Part shown: in pieces, positions 27,120 to 37,446 of the stretch
Position numbering within the stretch: position 1 is the stretch's first letter
How the letters are laid out: the number at the start of each line of letters is the position of its first letter
NCBI RefSeq assembly: GCF_019097595.1
Contig: NC_080722.1
Coordinates: forward strand, 17,526,630 to 17,590,629
Reading direction: 5' to 3'
From: Hemibagrus wyckioides
Lineage: Eukaryota; Chordata; Actinopteri; Siluriformes; Bagridae
Length of the DNA: 64,000 nt
Translations under genes and position numbers: made by a program
The notes under the pieces: model-generated
What the model saw: only the letters and a program-made list of their open reading frames with translations
What the model was told of the DNA's origin: nothing
Database searches by the model: none

Positions 27120-28595
27120 CTTTCAAGCTGGCTTCAGAAAAACAAATGTATATATTTTCAGTACACAATAAACTTTCTATTTATCTATCTCATACCATTC
27201 TCTTATATATTGATTAATTTTTATTTATTTATTTATTTTTGTTAAGGCAGTGTGATTTTATTATTGGTGAATGCAGAATTTTTAATCATTCAGTAGTCAT
27301 GAAAAAATTCACATTATGTGGAATTTATAGCCTTTTACTTTTAGCCATCATAAAAATATGGGGAAATAGAAGACACTGCTAGCCTGATAAAGTAAACTCC
27401 ACATGACGACAATTGTTGCCATTTTATAACATAACAGCATGAAACAATTAAACATTTATAGGACTTTATACCACAGCGCTGTTGAATTGGTCAGAAAGTG
27501 AATATAAGTTTCCTATTGCAGCAGCACTGGCTGTAATTAAAATTACAGGTTTAAATATAAACAGTATTGTCCTAATATGTCCTGTATGCTGAACTACATA
27601 ATGTAAGGATAATAATGTACATTTATTTAACCTTCGTTTTGTCCTCCTATTGACCACACAACTTTGGTCCTCCTGCTTTAACTGTTTTTAAAGCATGAAA
27701 TGTAAAATCATCATCCAATCATTACAAAACAACCTATTAGTGATATAAAAAGACTTTTAAAACTGGGTCCAATTTAACACCAAGGACAACAGGAGGCTTT
27801 ATTAAAAGTGTCTCCAGTGTCAGAGCTTTGTAACAGTCAGTAAGTTAGATCACCACTAGAGATTCTTCAGCACAGAGGTCTTTCTGCTTTTTCTTCTTCT
27901 TTTTTTAATAACAAAATTTTGTCATATTAACTTAAAATAATAAAGAAAACCTAAATTGTTTCTCACATATAACACAACATTAAAGTAGTTATAAATGGTT
28001 AAAAATCATTAAATGGCTAATTCATAAATTAAATATTTAAATCTTTGAAATTTTTTAAAGCCTATGAGGGGAAAGAAAAAAAACCTTTTGGGATCTGCTG
28101 TTATCGTAAAAGAAGCCACTTTGGGGGAAGTAAGAGTAACTATCTAGAGAAACAGGGCATCACACCATCCCGTCGTTGATTATGTTCCAATAACAGCATG
28201 CCCTGTTGAGTTTTATTCTTCATAACAGTTGTCTTCAATCTTATAAACTGATAAAGTGGAAAAAATGAGTCCTTGGGGATTCGACTGAAGACTGTCTTAT
28301 AGATACACATCTTGTCAAAGGTGTGTAAAATCAATGAAGCTAAGTGCACTGTGTAGTACTGCTGCAAGATATGTATGGGGCTGCTCCTGAGAAAAGATAA
28401 AATTCATTAGTTTCAATCAAATATGGGTATTATTGTGTAGTGAGAATGAGACTTTTTCCCTTCAAAGCTCATACTGAAATCCGCAGCCTTTGTTTATCTT
28501 GTGACAAATTCTTCTGATGCTCTTGAACACAGTATCAACATAATTAACGGTAAAAAAACAAAAAAAAAAAAAAAAAACTTTTATTTTGAATTGTC
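27120..28595. other. Intergenic, no gene recognised
   Basis: AT-rich DNA lies between the Dickkopf-like gene and cox19. It contains A/T homopolymer runs (for example a long poly(A) near 28558-28577). I see no exon and no recognisable mobile element. Confidence 0.6.
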
Positions 28596-28600
28596 AAAGA

Positions 28601-28642
28601 CGGAAGTGGATGCGATTGTTTCGGGGTGCTTCAGCTGACGTC
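28601..28642 (+). promoter_or_regulatory. cox19 proximal promoter: ETS/GABP site and CRE
   Basis: An ETS-type site, CGGAAGTG, lies at 28601-28608 and a CRE-like TGACGTC at 28636-28642, 80-120 nt upstream of the cox19 ATG in a locally GC-richer stretch. GABP (NRF-2) sites of this form are characteristic of nuclear genes for mitochondrial proteins. Function is inferred from the motifs and position. Confidence 0.6.
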
Positions 28643-28723
28643 CTCTCAAACAAACGCGCTTAACTTTTCGGTCAAATGCACTTTTAGGAAACACAAAATA
28701 AAATATATATATATATCTGAACA

Positions 28724-29231
28724 ATGTCGACGGCAATGAATTTCGGCACCAAATCATTTAAACCACGACCTCCTGACAAAGGATCATTCCCTTTAGACCA
28801 TTTCGGTAAGTAAAGTGTGTGTGTGTGTGTATGTGAATGGGAAATTTACGCACTAGGCGTAGAGCGTTACAGTAACGCGTACAGTAACACAGTCATGTAA
28901 CCTGTATCTAGTTATTCTTCCTCGTGAACATTATGTTGTTGTTTACAGGTGAATGTAAAGAGTTCAAAGAGAAATTCATGCGCTGTCTCAGGGACAACAA
29001 CTTTGACAGCACTCTGTGTCGACTACAGTCCAAAGAGTACCTGGAATGTAGAATGGACAAGTAAGATGGATGGAGAGCTGGTTAGTTAAATAAAAGGTCT
29101 ACAGGTCATGTTTTTACTTACAGGTGTGTGTGTTTTTCTTTAGACAGTTGATGACGAAGGAGCCTCTTGAGAAGCTCGGGTTCAAGGACCTGATGGACCA
29201 AGTCAAAGAAGAGAGCCAAGAGAAACCTTAA
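28724..29231 (+). CDS. cox19: Cytochrome c oxidase assembly protein COX19
   Basis: COX19 is a small twin-CX9C protein of the mitochondrial intermembrane space and cytosol, needed for cytochrome c oxidase assembly and linked to copper handling. Three exons, 28724-28805, 28949-29060 and 29144-29231, join in phase to 93 residues, against about 90 in human. The N-terminus [12 protein letters not shown] and the segment [12 protein letters not shown] are near-identical to vertebrate COX19. The twin motifs are [11 protein letters not shown] and [11 protein letters not shown], each with nine residues between cysteines. [11 protein letters not shown] near the end is also conserved. The CHCH fold is formed by two disulfides, usually made by the Mia40 relay. 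No mitochondrial presequence is present, as expected. The ATG at 28724 was preferred over the in-frame ATG four codons later because it matches the family start. Confidence 0.96.
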
Positions 29232-29576
29232 CGAAATCAAACGATGAAATGTATTGTTATTTAAACTGTCTTTTAATTGTATGTTGTCAATACTGTGTAA
29301 ATTAGCTTCATGTATATAAGCTTATACAATGCATAAAGGTTTTTCATACGTCTTATACTTGGTCATGTCATTGGTCATACACCACACTTATATTCGTGCT
29401 AGCAAGTGACGGTTCATTTGTGCCACTTGTGTAGTTTGCTTTCTTGTGGGAAGGTGATTTTTTTTAAGATGACAAGCTGTACTGGTCCACAGGAGTCACA
29501 AGTAGTTAAGAAAACATTTCAGCTCTTAAGTGTGCAAGGTAAATCAATAGTTACAGTTACTGGGGTGGTGGTAGCT

Positions 29577-29781
29577 GTGTGTGGTAGCTGTCGTTGACAG
29601 GACGATCCAGGGTTCAAGCCCCAGCACTGCCAAGCTGCCACCGCTGGGCCCTTGAGCAAGGCCCCCAACCTACCCTGTTCTAGGGGTGCTGTATCATGGC
29701 TGACCCTGCACTCTAACTGGATGGGATATTCAAAGAAAGAATTTCACTGTGCAGTAATGTATGTGACAAATAAAGACAACT
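29577..29781 (+). mobile_element. tRNA-derived SINE-like repeat with LINE-type 3' tail
   Basis: A degenerate B-box-like segment (gggttcaagcccc, near 29610) is followed by gggcccttgagcaaggcccc, ggtgctgtatcatggctgac and a tail, tttcactgtgcagtaatgta then gacaaataaagac. This layout is common in fish genomes. It lies about 350 nt downstream of cox19, and its AATAAA (29769-29774) could serve as a poly(A) signal for cox19 transcripts; that is inference. Confidence 0.7.
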
Positions 29782-30759
29782 TAACACCAAGCTAGTCTAA
29801 CCTAAAACTAGTCTAGTCTAACTAGAAAACAGGAATTTGCCAGAAAAAAAAGATGCAAAACACAATTAGTATAATCTATGGGATTAAAAGAGAGTAGCTA
29901 GTCAGTTATAACCAACTAGCTAGTGTTGGCTAGCTCACCTTCACTGCAAGCAACACTTAATGCTGGTGGTATTGGACTGCTTGATATTTCAGTATTGATA
30001 ATATATTTCACATTGATCACTGTTTCAGTAAATGCTAATATTGTCCACTAATATGTATTGGTTAAAAAAAGTTTAATGCCACCCATACATCAGCCAATGC
30101 TGCTATGTCTCTCATTTCTCTCTCTCTCTATTTATCTTAATTTCATTTGATTTTCAAATATGCCAGCCCCGACTTTGTTTGGACCAGAAGTACCAACAAG
30201 CTCTGCTCTTTCATTTCTAGCTTTATTTTTTTTGTAATAATTCTATACACATATTGTGAGCATTAGAAAATGGGAATTTATTCCATGTAGAAGCTAAAGT
30301 TGTAAGTGGGGAACTGAAGAAAAGTCTGACCACATGCCATAGGACGTGTCAGAGGAGTCATTTAGCTAATTGCTAAGATTTGTTGCTTTTGTGTCAAACT
30401 TAATTTGCATTAAGAATTCAGAAAAACTTGAATGTAATGTTTTAGTTGTAGTTAAAATCATTGCCTTTTGTAAAACACAAATTATGAATGACTGCTTTAT
30501 TACTTTAGTGTGACTGGGTGAGGAGTGTAATTTATCTAATAAAGCAAATATTTGGACATCTTTGGCAGCTATCAGAACAGGTTTAATCTGGTTCCAACAA
30601 AATCTGACAGTTGCTCAGATTTCTGAGGTCTGACATTAAGCAGAATACATAAAAAAGAGCATTTTTAGAAAAGATAATATTTTAAGATATTTTTTATCTC
30701 ATGGGATCAATAATATATTGCAGCTACTGACTGTAGCCCATCTGGAGTGGGACCTCAGA
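29782..30759. other. Intergenic, no gene recognised
   Basis: AT-rich sequence between the SINE-like repeat and the Tc1 element. A duplicated ctagtcta motif lies near 29790-29825. Nothing else is recognised. Confidence 0.6.
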
Positions 30760-30761
30760 TA

Positions 30762-31976
30762 CACTATATTGCCAAAAGTATTTGCTCACCTGCCTTGACT
30801 TGCATATGAACTTAAGTGACATCCCATTCCTAATCCATAGGGTTCAATATGACGTCGGTCCACCCTTTGCAGCTATAACAGCTTCAGCTCTTCTGGGAAG
30901 GCTGTCCACAAGGTTTAGGAGTGTGTTCATGGGAATTTTTGACCATTCTTCCAGAAGCGCATTTGTGAGGCTCTCAGTCTCCGCTAATTCATCCCAAAGG
31001 TGTTCTATCGGGTTGAGGTCAGGACTCTGTGCAGGCCAGTCAAGTTCATCCACACCAGACTCTGTCATCCATGTCTTTATGGACCTTGCTTTGTGCACTG
31101 GTGCACAGTCATGTTGGAAGAGGAAGGGGCCAGCTCCAAACTGTTCCCACAAAGTTGGGAGCATGGAATTGTCCAAAATGTCTTGGTATGCTGAAGCATT
31201 CAGAGTTCCTTTCACTGGAACTAAGGGACCAAGCCCAGCTCCTGAAAAACAACCCCACACCATAATCCCCCCTCCACCAAACTTTACACTTAGCACAATG
31301 CAGTCAGACAAGTACCGTTCTCCTGGCAACCGCCAAACCCAGACTCGTCCATCAGATTGCCAGATGGAGAAGCGCGATTCGTCACTCCAGAGAACGTGTC
31401 TCCACTGCTCTAGAGTCCAGTGGCGGCGTGCTTTACACCACTGCATCCGACGCTTTGCATTGCACTTGGTGATGTATGGCTTGGATGCAGCTGCTCGGCC
31501 ATGGAAACCCATTCCATGAAGCTCTCTGCGCACTGTTCTTGAGCTAATCTGAAGGCCACATGAAGTTTGGAGGTCTGTAGCGATTGACTCTGCAGAAAGT
31601 TGGCGACCTCTTCGCACTATGTGCCTCAGCATCCGCTGATCCCGCTCCGTCAGTTTACGTGGCCTACCACTTCGTGGCCGAGTTGCTGTCGTTCCCAAAC
31701 ACTTCCACGTTCTTATAATACAGCTGACAGTTGACTGTGGAATATTTAGGAGCGAGGAAATTTCACGACTGGATTTGTTGCACAGGTGGCATCCTATCAC
31801 AGTTCCACGCTGGAATTCACTGAGCTCCTGAGAGCGACCCATTCTTTCACAAATGTTTGGAAAAACAGTCTGCATGCCTAGGTGCTTGATTTTATACACC
31901 TGTGGCCATGGAAGTGATTGGAACACCTGATTCTGATTATTTGGATGGGTGAGCGAATACTTTTGGCAATATAGTG
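30762..31976 (-). mobile_element. Tc1-like transposon, full length, copy 1
   Basis: The 1215-bp element is flanked on each side by TA (30760-30761 and 31977-31978), the target duplication of Tc1/mariner elements. The inverted ends begin CACTATATTGCCAAAAGTAT and match over about 29 bp. It carries one transposase gene on the minus strand. A second copy of the same family lies at 37447-38692 in the opposite orientation, close to identical outside a few indels. Confidence 0.95.
30844..31842 (-). CDS. Tc1-like transposase with internal 33-nt loss
   Basis: A DDE transposase that cuts and pastes its element at TA sites. The ORF gives 332 residues from the ATG beginning [13 protein letters not shown]. 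The N-terminal part is a paired-like double helix-turn-helix with a GRPRKL linker. The catalytic triad is visible: D in WSDESRF, D in [10 protein letters not shown] and E in [10 protein letters not shown], with 34 residues between the last two (DD34E). Compared with the copy at 37.4 kb it lacks 2 nt and then 31 nt just after HLWDEL. Together these restore the frame but replace about 16 residues with five (AETES). The catalytic residues survive, but whether the enzyme works is doubtful. An in-frame upstream ATG at 31926 lies between the terminal repeat and the gene and is not the family start. Confidence 0.9.
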   Translation of the reverse strand: MGRSQELSEFQRGTVIGCHLCNKSSREISSLLNIPQSTVSCIIRTWKCLGTTATRPRSGRPRKLTERDQRMLRHIVRRGRQLSAESIATDLQTSCGLQISSRTVRRELHGMGFHGRAAASKPYITKCNAKRRMQWCKARRHWTLEQWRHVLWSDESRFSIWQSDGRVWVWRLPGERYLSDCIVLSVKFGGGGIMVWGCFSGAGLGPLVPVKGTLNASAYQDILDNSMLPTLWEQFGAGPFLFQHDCAPVHKARSIKTWMTESGVDELDWPAQSPDLNPIEHLWDELAETESLTNALLEEWSKIPMNTLLNLVDSLPRRAEAVIAAKGGPTSY

Positions 31977-32097
31977 TATTTGTGAGAGAGAGAGAAAATG
32001 CTGTCTTGTGACATTATAGTTTAGACAAAAAATAATATAGAACAGCTTGTAATGAATATGAGGACTAAAAATCGTTATTTTGGCTTTCTAGTAATGT

Positions 32098-32179
32098 GGT
32101 AGCGTGGCCGAGCGGTCTAAGGCGCTGGATTAAGGCTCCAGTCTCTTCGGGGGCGTGGGTTCGAATCCCACCGCTGCCA
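32098..32179 (+). tRNA. tRNA-Leu (anticodon AAG)
   Basis: An 82-nt sequence folds as a class II tRNA. The acceptor stem GGTAGCG pairs with CGCTGCC (one G-T pair), with discriminator A at 32179. The anticodon stem CTGGA/TCCAG encloses loop TTAAGGC, giving anticodon AAG. A variable arm (tctcttcggggg) is present, as in leucine tRNAs. The internal Pol III promoter is intact: A box TGGCCGAGCGG at 32105-32115 and B box GGTTCGAATCC at 32158-32168, with a TTTT terminator at 32185-32188. No intron and no encoded CCA. It is nearly identical to vertebrate tRNA-Leu(AAG), so it should be functional. Confidence 0.97.
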
Positions 32180-32504
32180 ACAACTTTTGAAACATTTATT
32201 TTTGGTAAAACGTAAACGAAAAGATCAACGTACGTTCCTGTCTAAAATTGTGGTTGATCATTTTCATACGTTATAATATAGTGCCTCGATTACAACTATA
32301 AAACACTGCAAAAGCATGGACCGTCTGAATGGTCTCTTATTTTGAAAAAATTCCCCATTAAAGGAACGTGCTTTTGTATCATCCTTCACACCACTTCAGC
32401 GCAGCCGGCTGAATGTCATTTGGTTTTCTATCCAGGTTTTTCCATTATGTCAGTATGAGACCTGTGCTTGTAAAATACCTCATATATATTTATCATTATT
32501 AAAA

Positions 32505-34019
32505 ATGAATAGATCAATGAAGCCTGATAAGGGTTGTTCTTTAACTCTTGCACTGACCGTGTGCTCTGCTGCTATTGGTGGAACTCTTCAGTATGGCTAC
32601 AACTTGGCTATCGTCAATGCACCCACTGCCTTCATCCAGAAGTTTATTAATGAGACGTGTATGGAGAGGTGGGACACTCCTCTGGACTCCAACCAGGTGG
32701 TCCTTATCTGGACTGTCATAGTGTCTGCCTTTTCCCTTGGGGGACTGTTTGGGTCGCTGCTTGCTGGACCAATGGCTATCCGTTTTGGACGCAGACAAAC
32801 CTTGTTGCTGAATAACTCTTTCCTTTTGGTTAGTACAGTCATGGCCTTGGGCAGTCGCTCAGCCAGATCCATTGAGATGATCATCATTGCTCGTTTGCTT
32901 GTAGGAGTTAATGCAGGCGTGAGCATGAATGTCCAGCCTATGTATTTTGGGGAGAGTGCTCCTAAGGCCATGAGGGGTGCTGTTGCTTTTTCCTCAGCTG
33001 TTTTCACAGCCATGGGAATTCTGCTGGGGCAGGTGACAGGTTTGACTGAACTGTTGGGGAGTGAGGCTCTCTGGCCGTATCTTCTAGCCAGCAACGCTGT
33101 TCCTGGACTGCTCCAGTTGCTCACTCTGCCCTGGTTCCCAGAGAGCCCTCGCTACCTGCTCATCGACAGAGGCGACAGAGAGGCCTGCAATCGTGCTCTT
33201 ACCCGCCTGAGGGGCTGTAATGTGTCAGATGCTGAGATGGAGGAAATCCTCGAGGAGCGGAAAGCTGTTGGTGAGACACGAGCTAAATCACTCTGGGAAC
33301 TACTGTCTGATCGTAGCTTACGGTGTCAGCTGTGCATTGTCATGGCAGCCAGCAGTTCCATGATGCTCTGCGGGAACGACTCCATCTACTTCTATGCCTC
33401 ATACATATTTCAAGAGGCAGGAATACCCATGGATAAGATCCAGTATGTTACCATTGGAACAGGTGCTTGTGAGTTCACTGCAGCTATAATGTGTAACTTA
33501 CTGATTGAAAGACTGGGTCGCCGCTTGCTCCTTGTTGGTGGGTATGTGCTCATGGCTGGCTGGGCAGTGGTGTTCACTCTGTCTCTGTCTCTGCAGGGTA
33601 AAGTGACTGGCATGCCCTACCTGAGCATGGCATGTGTCTTTGCTTACATCCTGAGCTTTGGAATGGGTCCTGCAGGGGTAACTGGCATACTGCCTACTGA
33701 GCTCTTCAACCAGATGGCTCGACCTGCAGCTTACATGATGGCCGGCTCCATGATGTGGCTCAACCTCTTCCTGGTGGGAATGGCCTTTCCTTTTATAGTC
33801 AACAGTATGGGCCAGTTTTGTTTTATTCCTTTCTGTGGTGTGTGTGTGTTTTCAGCCATATTCATCGGTCTTGCCTTACCCGAGACAAAGGGGAAGAGTA
33901 TAGCTGAAATCACTGCAGAGTTTGAGAAACACAACACAAAGGCCTTATCTAATTCAACACAGGACCACATACAGCTACAGGAATCTCAGCACATTATTCA
34001 TCTGAATTCTTATGACTGA
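32505..34019 (+). CDS. slc2a11: Facilitated glucose/fructose transporter GLUT11-like, intronless
   Basis: A 504-residue major facilitator protein with twelve predicted membrane spans. It matches SLC2A11 far better than GLUT5 or GLUT9, for example GVNAGVSMNVQPMYFGESAP (133-152), LCGNDSIYFYAS (288-299) and GPAGVTGILPTELFNQMARP (388-407). Sugar-porter signatures are present: RFGRR (93-97), PESPRYLL (212-219), ERLGRR (335-340) and PETKG (459-463). An N-glycosylation sequon (NET, 49-51) lies in the first outer loop. The TM7 QLS motif of class I GLUTs is absent, as in GLUT11. The whole frame is one uninterrupted exon, although human SLC2A11 is split into about a dozen, so this may be a retrogene. 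Teleosts have several slc2a11-type genes, so the exact paralogue (slc2a11a, slc2a11b, slc2a11l) is uncertain. A possible 5' UTR acceptor (ttccattatgtcag) ends near 32453. Confidence 0.9.
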   Translation: MNRSMKPDKGCSLTLALTVCSAAIGGTLQYGYNLAIVNAPTAFIQKFINETCMERWDTPLDSNQVVLIWTVIVSAFSLGGLFGSLLAGPMAIRFGRRQTLLLNNSFLLVSTVMALGSRSARSIEMIIIARLLVGVNAGVSMNVQPMYFGESAPKAMRGAVAFSSAVFTAMGILLGQVTGLTELLGSEALWPYLLASNAVPGLLQLLTLPWFPESPRYLLIDRGDREACNRALTRLRGCNVSDAEMEEILEERKAVGETRAKSLWELLSDRSLRCQLCIVMAASSSMMLCGNDSIYFYASYIFQEAGIPMDKIQYVTIGTGACEFTAAIMCNLLIERLGRRLLLVGGYVLMAGWAVVFTLSLSLQGKVTGMPYLSMACVFAYILSFGMGPAGVTGILPTELFNQMARPAAYMMAGSMMWLNLFLVGMAFPFIVNSMGQFCFIPFCGVCVFSAIFIGLALPETKGKSIAEITAEFEKHNTKALSNSTQDHIQLQESQHIIHLNSYD

Positions 34020-35334
34020 CAGTTCGTACAAAGTGATTATACCTTGCATTTTGCTGAATATGCAATATCATATGGAATGAAATAAGAAGTATTTGCTGCA
34101 TCCTTTTTGTTAAAAGTAAATTCAGGTGTTTTAAGAAGACACTGGATTCCACTAGCAGACACCATGTTTAATCTGTTTTAATTCAGTAAGTGGTCAATTA
34201 TTCATACCTGTGCATAATTTAATGGTTGTTTGATTGTAGTTTCAGTGTCTGTGTTTGACAAATCTAAATAGAGAACTTTAGGCATCTTAAAATTCACTAA
34301 TTTTGCTGCTGGCAGCTTGAGACTGTGATAAATACCTGTTCAACAGTGTCTGTCTGGGGAACAATAACCCATACCAACAGTGTCACAGACACTGTAGCCT
34401 AGTTTTATTGAATTGTCTTGGCATTTTTCTTTCTTGGAAATATGTGATTACCAAAAACAAACTCTATCACCTGTCTCTGTATGTATACACATTAATATTT
34501 TAGTAGGCTATGACTTATTTATGACTGTGTATGCACTGGAAAAAAAAACATTTCACAGGACAAGTTATATATGAGCTAAATTATATTTTAAAGTATAAGT
34601 TATATTTGCTGCAGTGTAAACAGACTGATGTATACGTAATACGATATTTTAAACACTGAGATGCTTTTCCAGTATTGAAGTGTTGCTATGTTGCTGCTGT
34701 GTATGATGGTGCTCCATACTTAAATTATGGTGTCTCTTTTTTTCAAATGCTATGAATAGACATAAAAGTCCTGGTATTTAATTGTGCTTGAAAGGAATTT
34801 GTGTTGAAACACACTGATGAAAATGCTATGCATGACTGCAATGCCTTAAAATGCAAATCGCATTTTTAGTCTTTTAGTCAGATGTTTTATCTATTATATA
34901 AACACTGTGATGCACTTTTAATACATAAATTATTTATTTCTAAAGTAAACTCTATTTAATTCTAAGTACTGTTGAAGCCAAGTTTCTTTGAGAGAGCTTT
35001 TTTCCCCTTGGTGTGTCATGAAGACCAAAGCAATGGTTTTAAACTGCACCTTGACCAACTCAGGTCTTAAATATTACACTCCGATAGGTGGCACTGTATC
35101 CCAAAGACACTCTTGGTTGTTCTCTTGTACTGTTTTGACACTTTATCACTGCATACTGATTGTTGTCGCATGTGAACAAGGTCACTCTCAGCATGTCAGT
35201 TCATAGCAAACAGATGACACGATAGCAGATGGAAAGATTTCATTCTGCTGTGCCTCCTCTGATTTTAAGACTATTTTTTAAGCTGTTTCTCTCTGTATAC
35301 AAAAATATGTATACTCATATCAATCAGCAATGCA
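34020..35334 (+). other. Likely 3' UTR of the slc2a11-like gene
   Basis: AT-rich sequence with no other gene lies between the stop codon and the first good poly(A) signal. I see no mobile element. The UTR length is inferred from the signal at 35335. Confidence 0.45.
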
Positions 35335-35340
35335 AATAAA
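35335..35340 (+). terminator. Candidate polyadenylation signal of the slc2a11-like gene
   Basis: AATAAA is followed within 40 nt by a GT-rich stretch (gacgtgtgtgac). It is the first canonical signal I find after the stop codon, 1.3 kb downstream. Confidence 0.5.
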
Positions 35341-35829
35341 ACTTGACGTGTGTGACATGATAATGAATTGTTGAATCTTTTGAAAAGAAAATGTTTAGTA
35401 TATTGCATTGAATGATTTCTCTTTTCTTAAATATTTGTTTCTGGTAGATTGTTTTCGACATATTGTATTTATTTATTTATTGTTTGTTTGTTTGTAAATT
35501 TAACCTTGCAGATTACATAGTGCAAAATACAAACTGCAGAATCCAAAAGACAAATGCTTTCCATATGCAGTTGTCTTCAACCTGGATCCTATCTAACAGA
35601 TTTATGACACCTCAGTCTACAAGGGATGCATGTCAGTACACCAAAATGTAATGGTATTGAAAAAGCATAGTGAGGCTTCATATCGTAATTGAGAGCTCTG
35701 TTTGAAGCAGAACACAGACAAAAGGATGAGGTATGAGCACTTCCTTCCACCATCAACAAACTACCACAAAATGGAAAAAAATCAATATTGGATTTCAAAA
35801 TAATGGAATAAGACACCATGTCAGAAAGT

Positions 35830-36030
35830 ACAATACATCTCAAAACTGGCTCCATGAAAATGACAATGAGTTCAGTGTACTAAAGTGGCCCTCCCAGTTA
35901 CCAGCTCTGAATCTAATAAAACACCCTTGGGATGTGGTAGATTGGAAGATTCACAGCCTGAATGTGCAGCTGACAAATGTGCAGCAATTATGTGATGCAA
36001 TTATGTTAACAGGGACCTGAAACTCTAAGG
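35830..36030 (+). mobile_element. Decayed Tc1-like transposase fragment, family 2
   Basis: The translation around 35855-36020 reads HENDNEFSVLKWPSQLPAL, then HPWDVVDWKIHSLNVQLTN and VQQLCDAIM. This is the third-catalytic-region neighbourhood of a Tc1 transposase (expected [19 protein letters not shown]). The D and E positions are changed (PALNLIKHPWD), so it is dead. Confidence 0.75.
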
Positions 36031-36275
36031 AATGATTACGACATACACACAGGATTCTGTGTCATAAATAAGATTGTTTTTGTTCAGTGACTTCAGTATG
36101 TAGGTAAAAAATGATATTGAAGGCTAATCTTTTGTTAAGAATGACTAGAAACACTGAGAAATGACAAACAGGGACAGTGCTGTTTTGACCAAGCAAGACC
36201 TTTTTATCTCGCTTAGTCATTCCTGTCTCCAGCAGTTTCAACAATAAATTTATAACAAGATAAATAACATGATGT

Positions 36276-36775
36276 ACTCTAAAAGGTGATGCTTTGGGGT
36301 TATTTTGCAGGTGGTGGCAACACTAATGGTGTCATGAATTCAGCTATGTATCAAGAGCTTTTAAACCAAAACCTGGATTCCTCTGAAATATGGCTTCAGA
36401 TAGAGCTTTCAACAAAAATAAAGGTCCCAATCATCCAACATCCAGATCAGCTCAGAAACATTTATGGGAAAACAAAATCGTTATTTTTAGTGGCCATCCC
36501 AGTTTCTTAAAATGTGGTGTAAACTGAAGAGAGATTGAAACAATGTTGATGGAAAAATTCTGCATAGTTGGTTGAGAAGTTCTGCAAATGTCCTTCATCC
36601 ATGCTGGGCATTACAGCAAGAGCCTTAGTGCTATTATTCTATCCAAAGGAAGCCTCAGATTACTAACAGTAATTTTGAAAACAGTGTTTTGCAGATAAAA
36701 GCCATAAAAGGGTTTGAAATATTGTGTTTGAAGAAATCTGGTGTCCCAATACGTTTTGGCTCAAAATATTTTCTT
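36276..36775 (+). mobile_element. Decayed Tc1-like transposon fragment, family 3
   Basis: The translation from 36286 (MLWGYFAGGGNTNGVM) resembles the Tc1 stretch MVWGCFxxxG that follows the first catalytic Asp. The right end near 36740-36770 (ggtgtcccaatacgttttgg) resembles a Tc1 terminal sequence. It carries many stops, and family and limits are approximate. Confidence 0.55.
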
Positions 36776-36790
36776 TATATTGCATACATT

Positions 36791-37136
36791 CACTTTATTA
36801 GGAACATCTGTACATTTGCACATTCATGTAGTTATCTAATCAGCCAATCTTGTGGCAGCAGCATGATGCAAACCTCATACAGATACAGATCAAGAGCTTC
36901 AGGTAATGTTCACATCAAACATCAGACTGAAGGAAAAGCGGGATCCCTGCGACTTTGATTGTGGCATGGTTGTTGGTACCAGATGGGCTGTTTCAAGTAT
37001 TTCATAAAATGCTGATCTCCTGGGATTTTCTCTAGACTTTACACAGTATGATTTTATGCATTTTACTGCTGCCACATTTATGGCTGACTGTATAACTGCA
37101 TAAATGTGCAGGTGTACAGGTGTTCCTATTAAAGTG
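36791..37136 (+). mobile_element. Non-autonomous Tc1-type element (MITE-like), complete ends
   Basis: A 346-bp element with inverted ends: CACTTTATTAGGAACATCTG at the left and the reverse complement CACTTTAATAGGAACACCTG at the right. The interior resembles the 5' region of a longer Tc1-type element (for example ctgatctcctgggattttc) joined to its right end, so it is an internal deletion derivative. Other members of the family lie at 40346-41440 and, as a larger inverted remnant, at 49570-50400. Confidence 0.8.
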
Positions 37137-37446
37137 TCCTATTTTGCTTGCTTGCATTAATAAGAGTGCAATTCTGGAGCAGTCTGAATCTATAACTATA
37201 TGACCTTTCCCCAGCTTGCAAGTTTCATTGCCCTAGCGTAGATGTGAAGGTGTTAATAAGAGTATATTGTCAGAGTAATGACAGACATTACTCGGTGTTC
37301 TGTCAAGGAGAACACGATGTACCCCATGTCAGCTTTTTTTTTTTTTTTTTTTATCAGAAAGCTCTAAAAGTAGAAACAGAATGGACCAGTGTTCCATCAA
37401 CACATCAGATGGCATTTAAATAAATATATATATATATATATATATA

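Noticed and set aside
31843..31926. An upstream in-frame ATG would extend the copy 1 Tc1 transposase to 360 residues.
   Set aside because: The family protein starts at [10 protein letters not shown] (31842) in both copies; the extra segment is the untranslated region between the terminal repeat and the gene.
34541..34549. A short A-run downstream of the intronless slc2a11-like gene was considered as a retrocopy poly(A) tail.
   Set aside because: It is only about nine A long and lacks a matching target-site duplication that I could find, so it does not support retroposition by itself.
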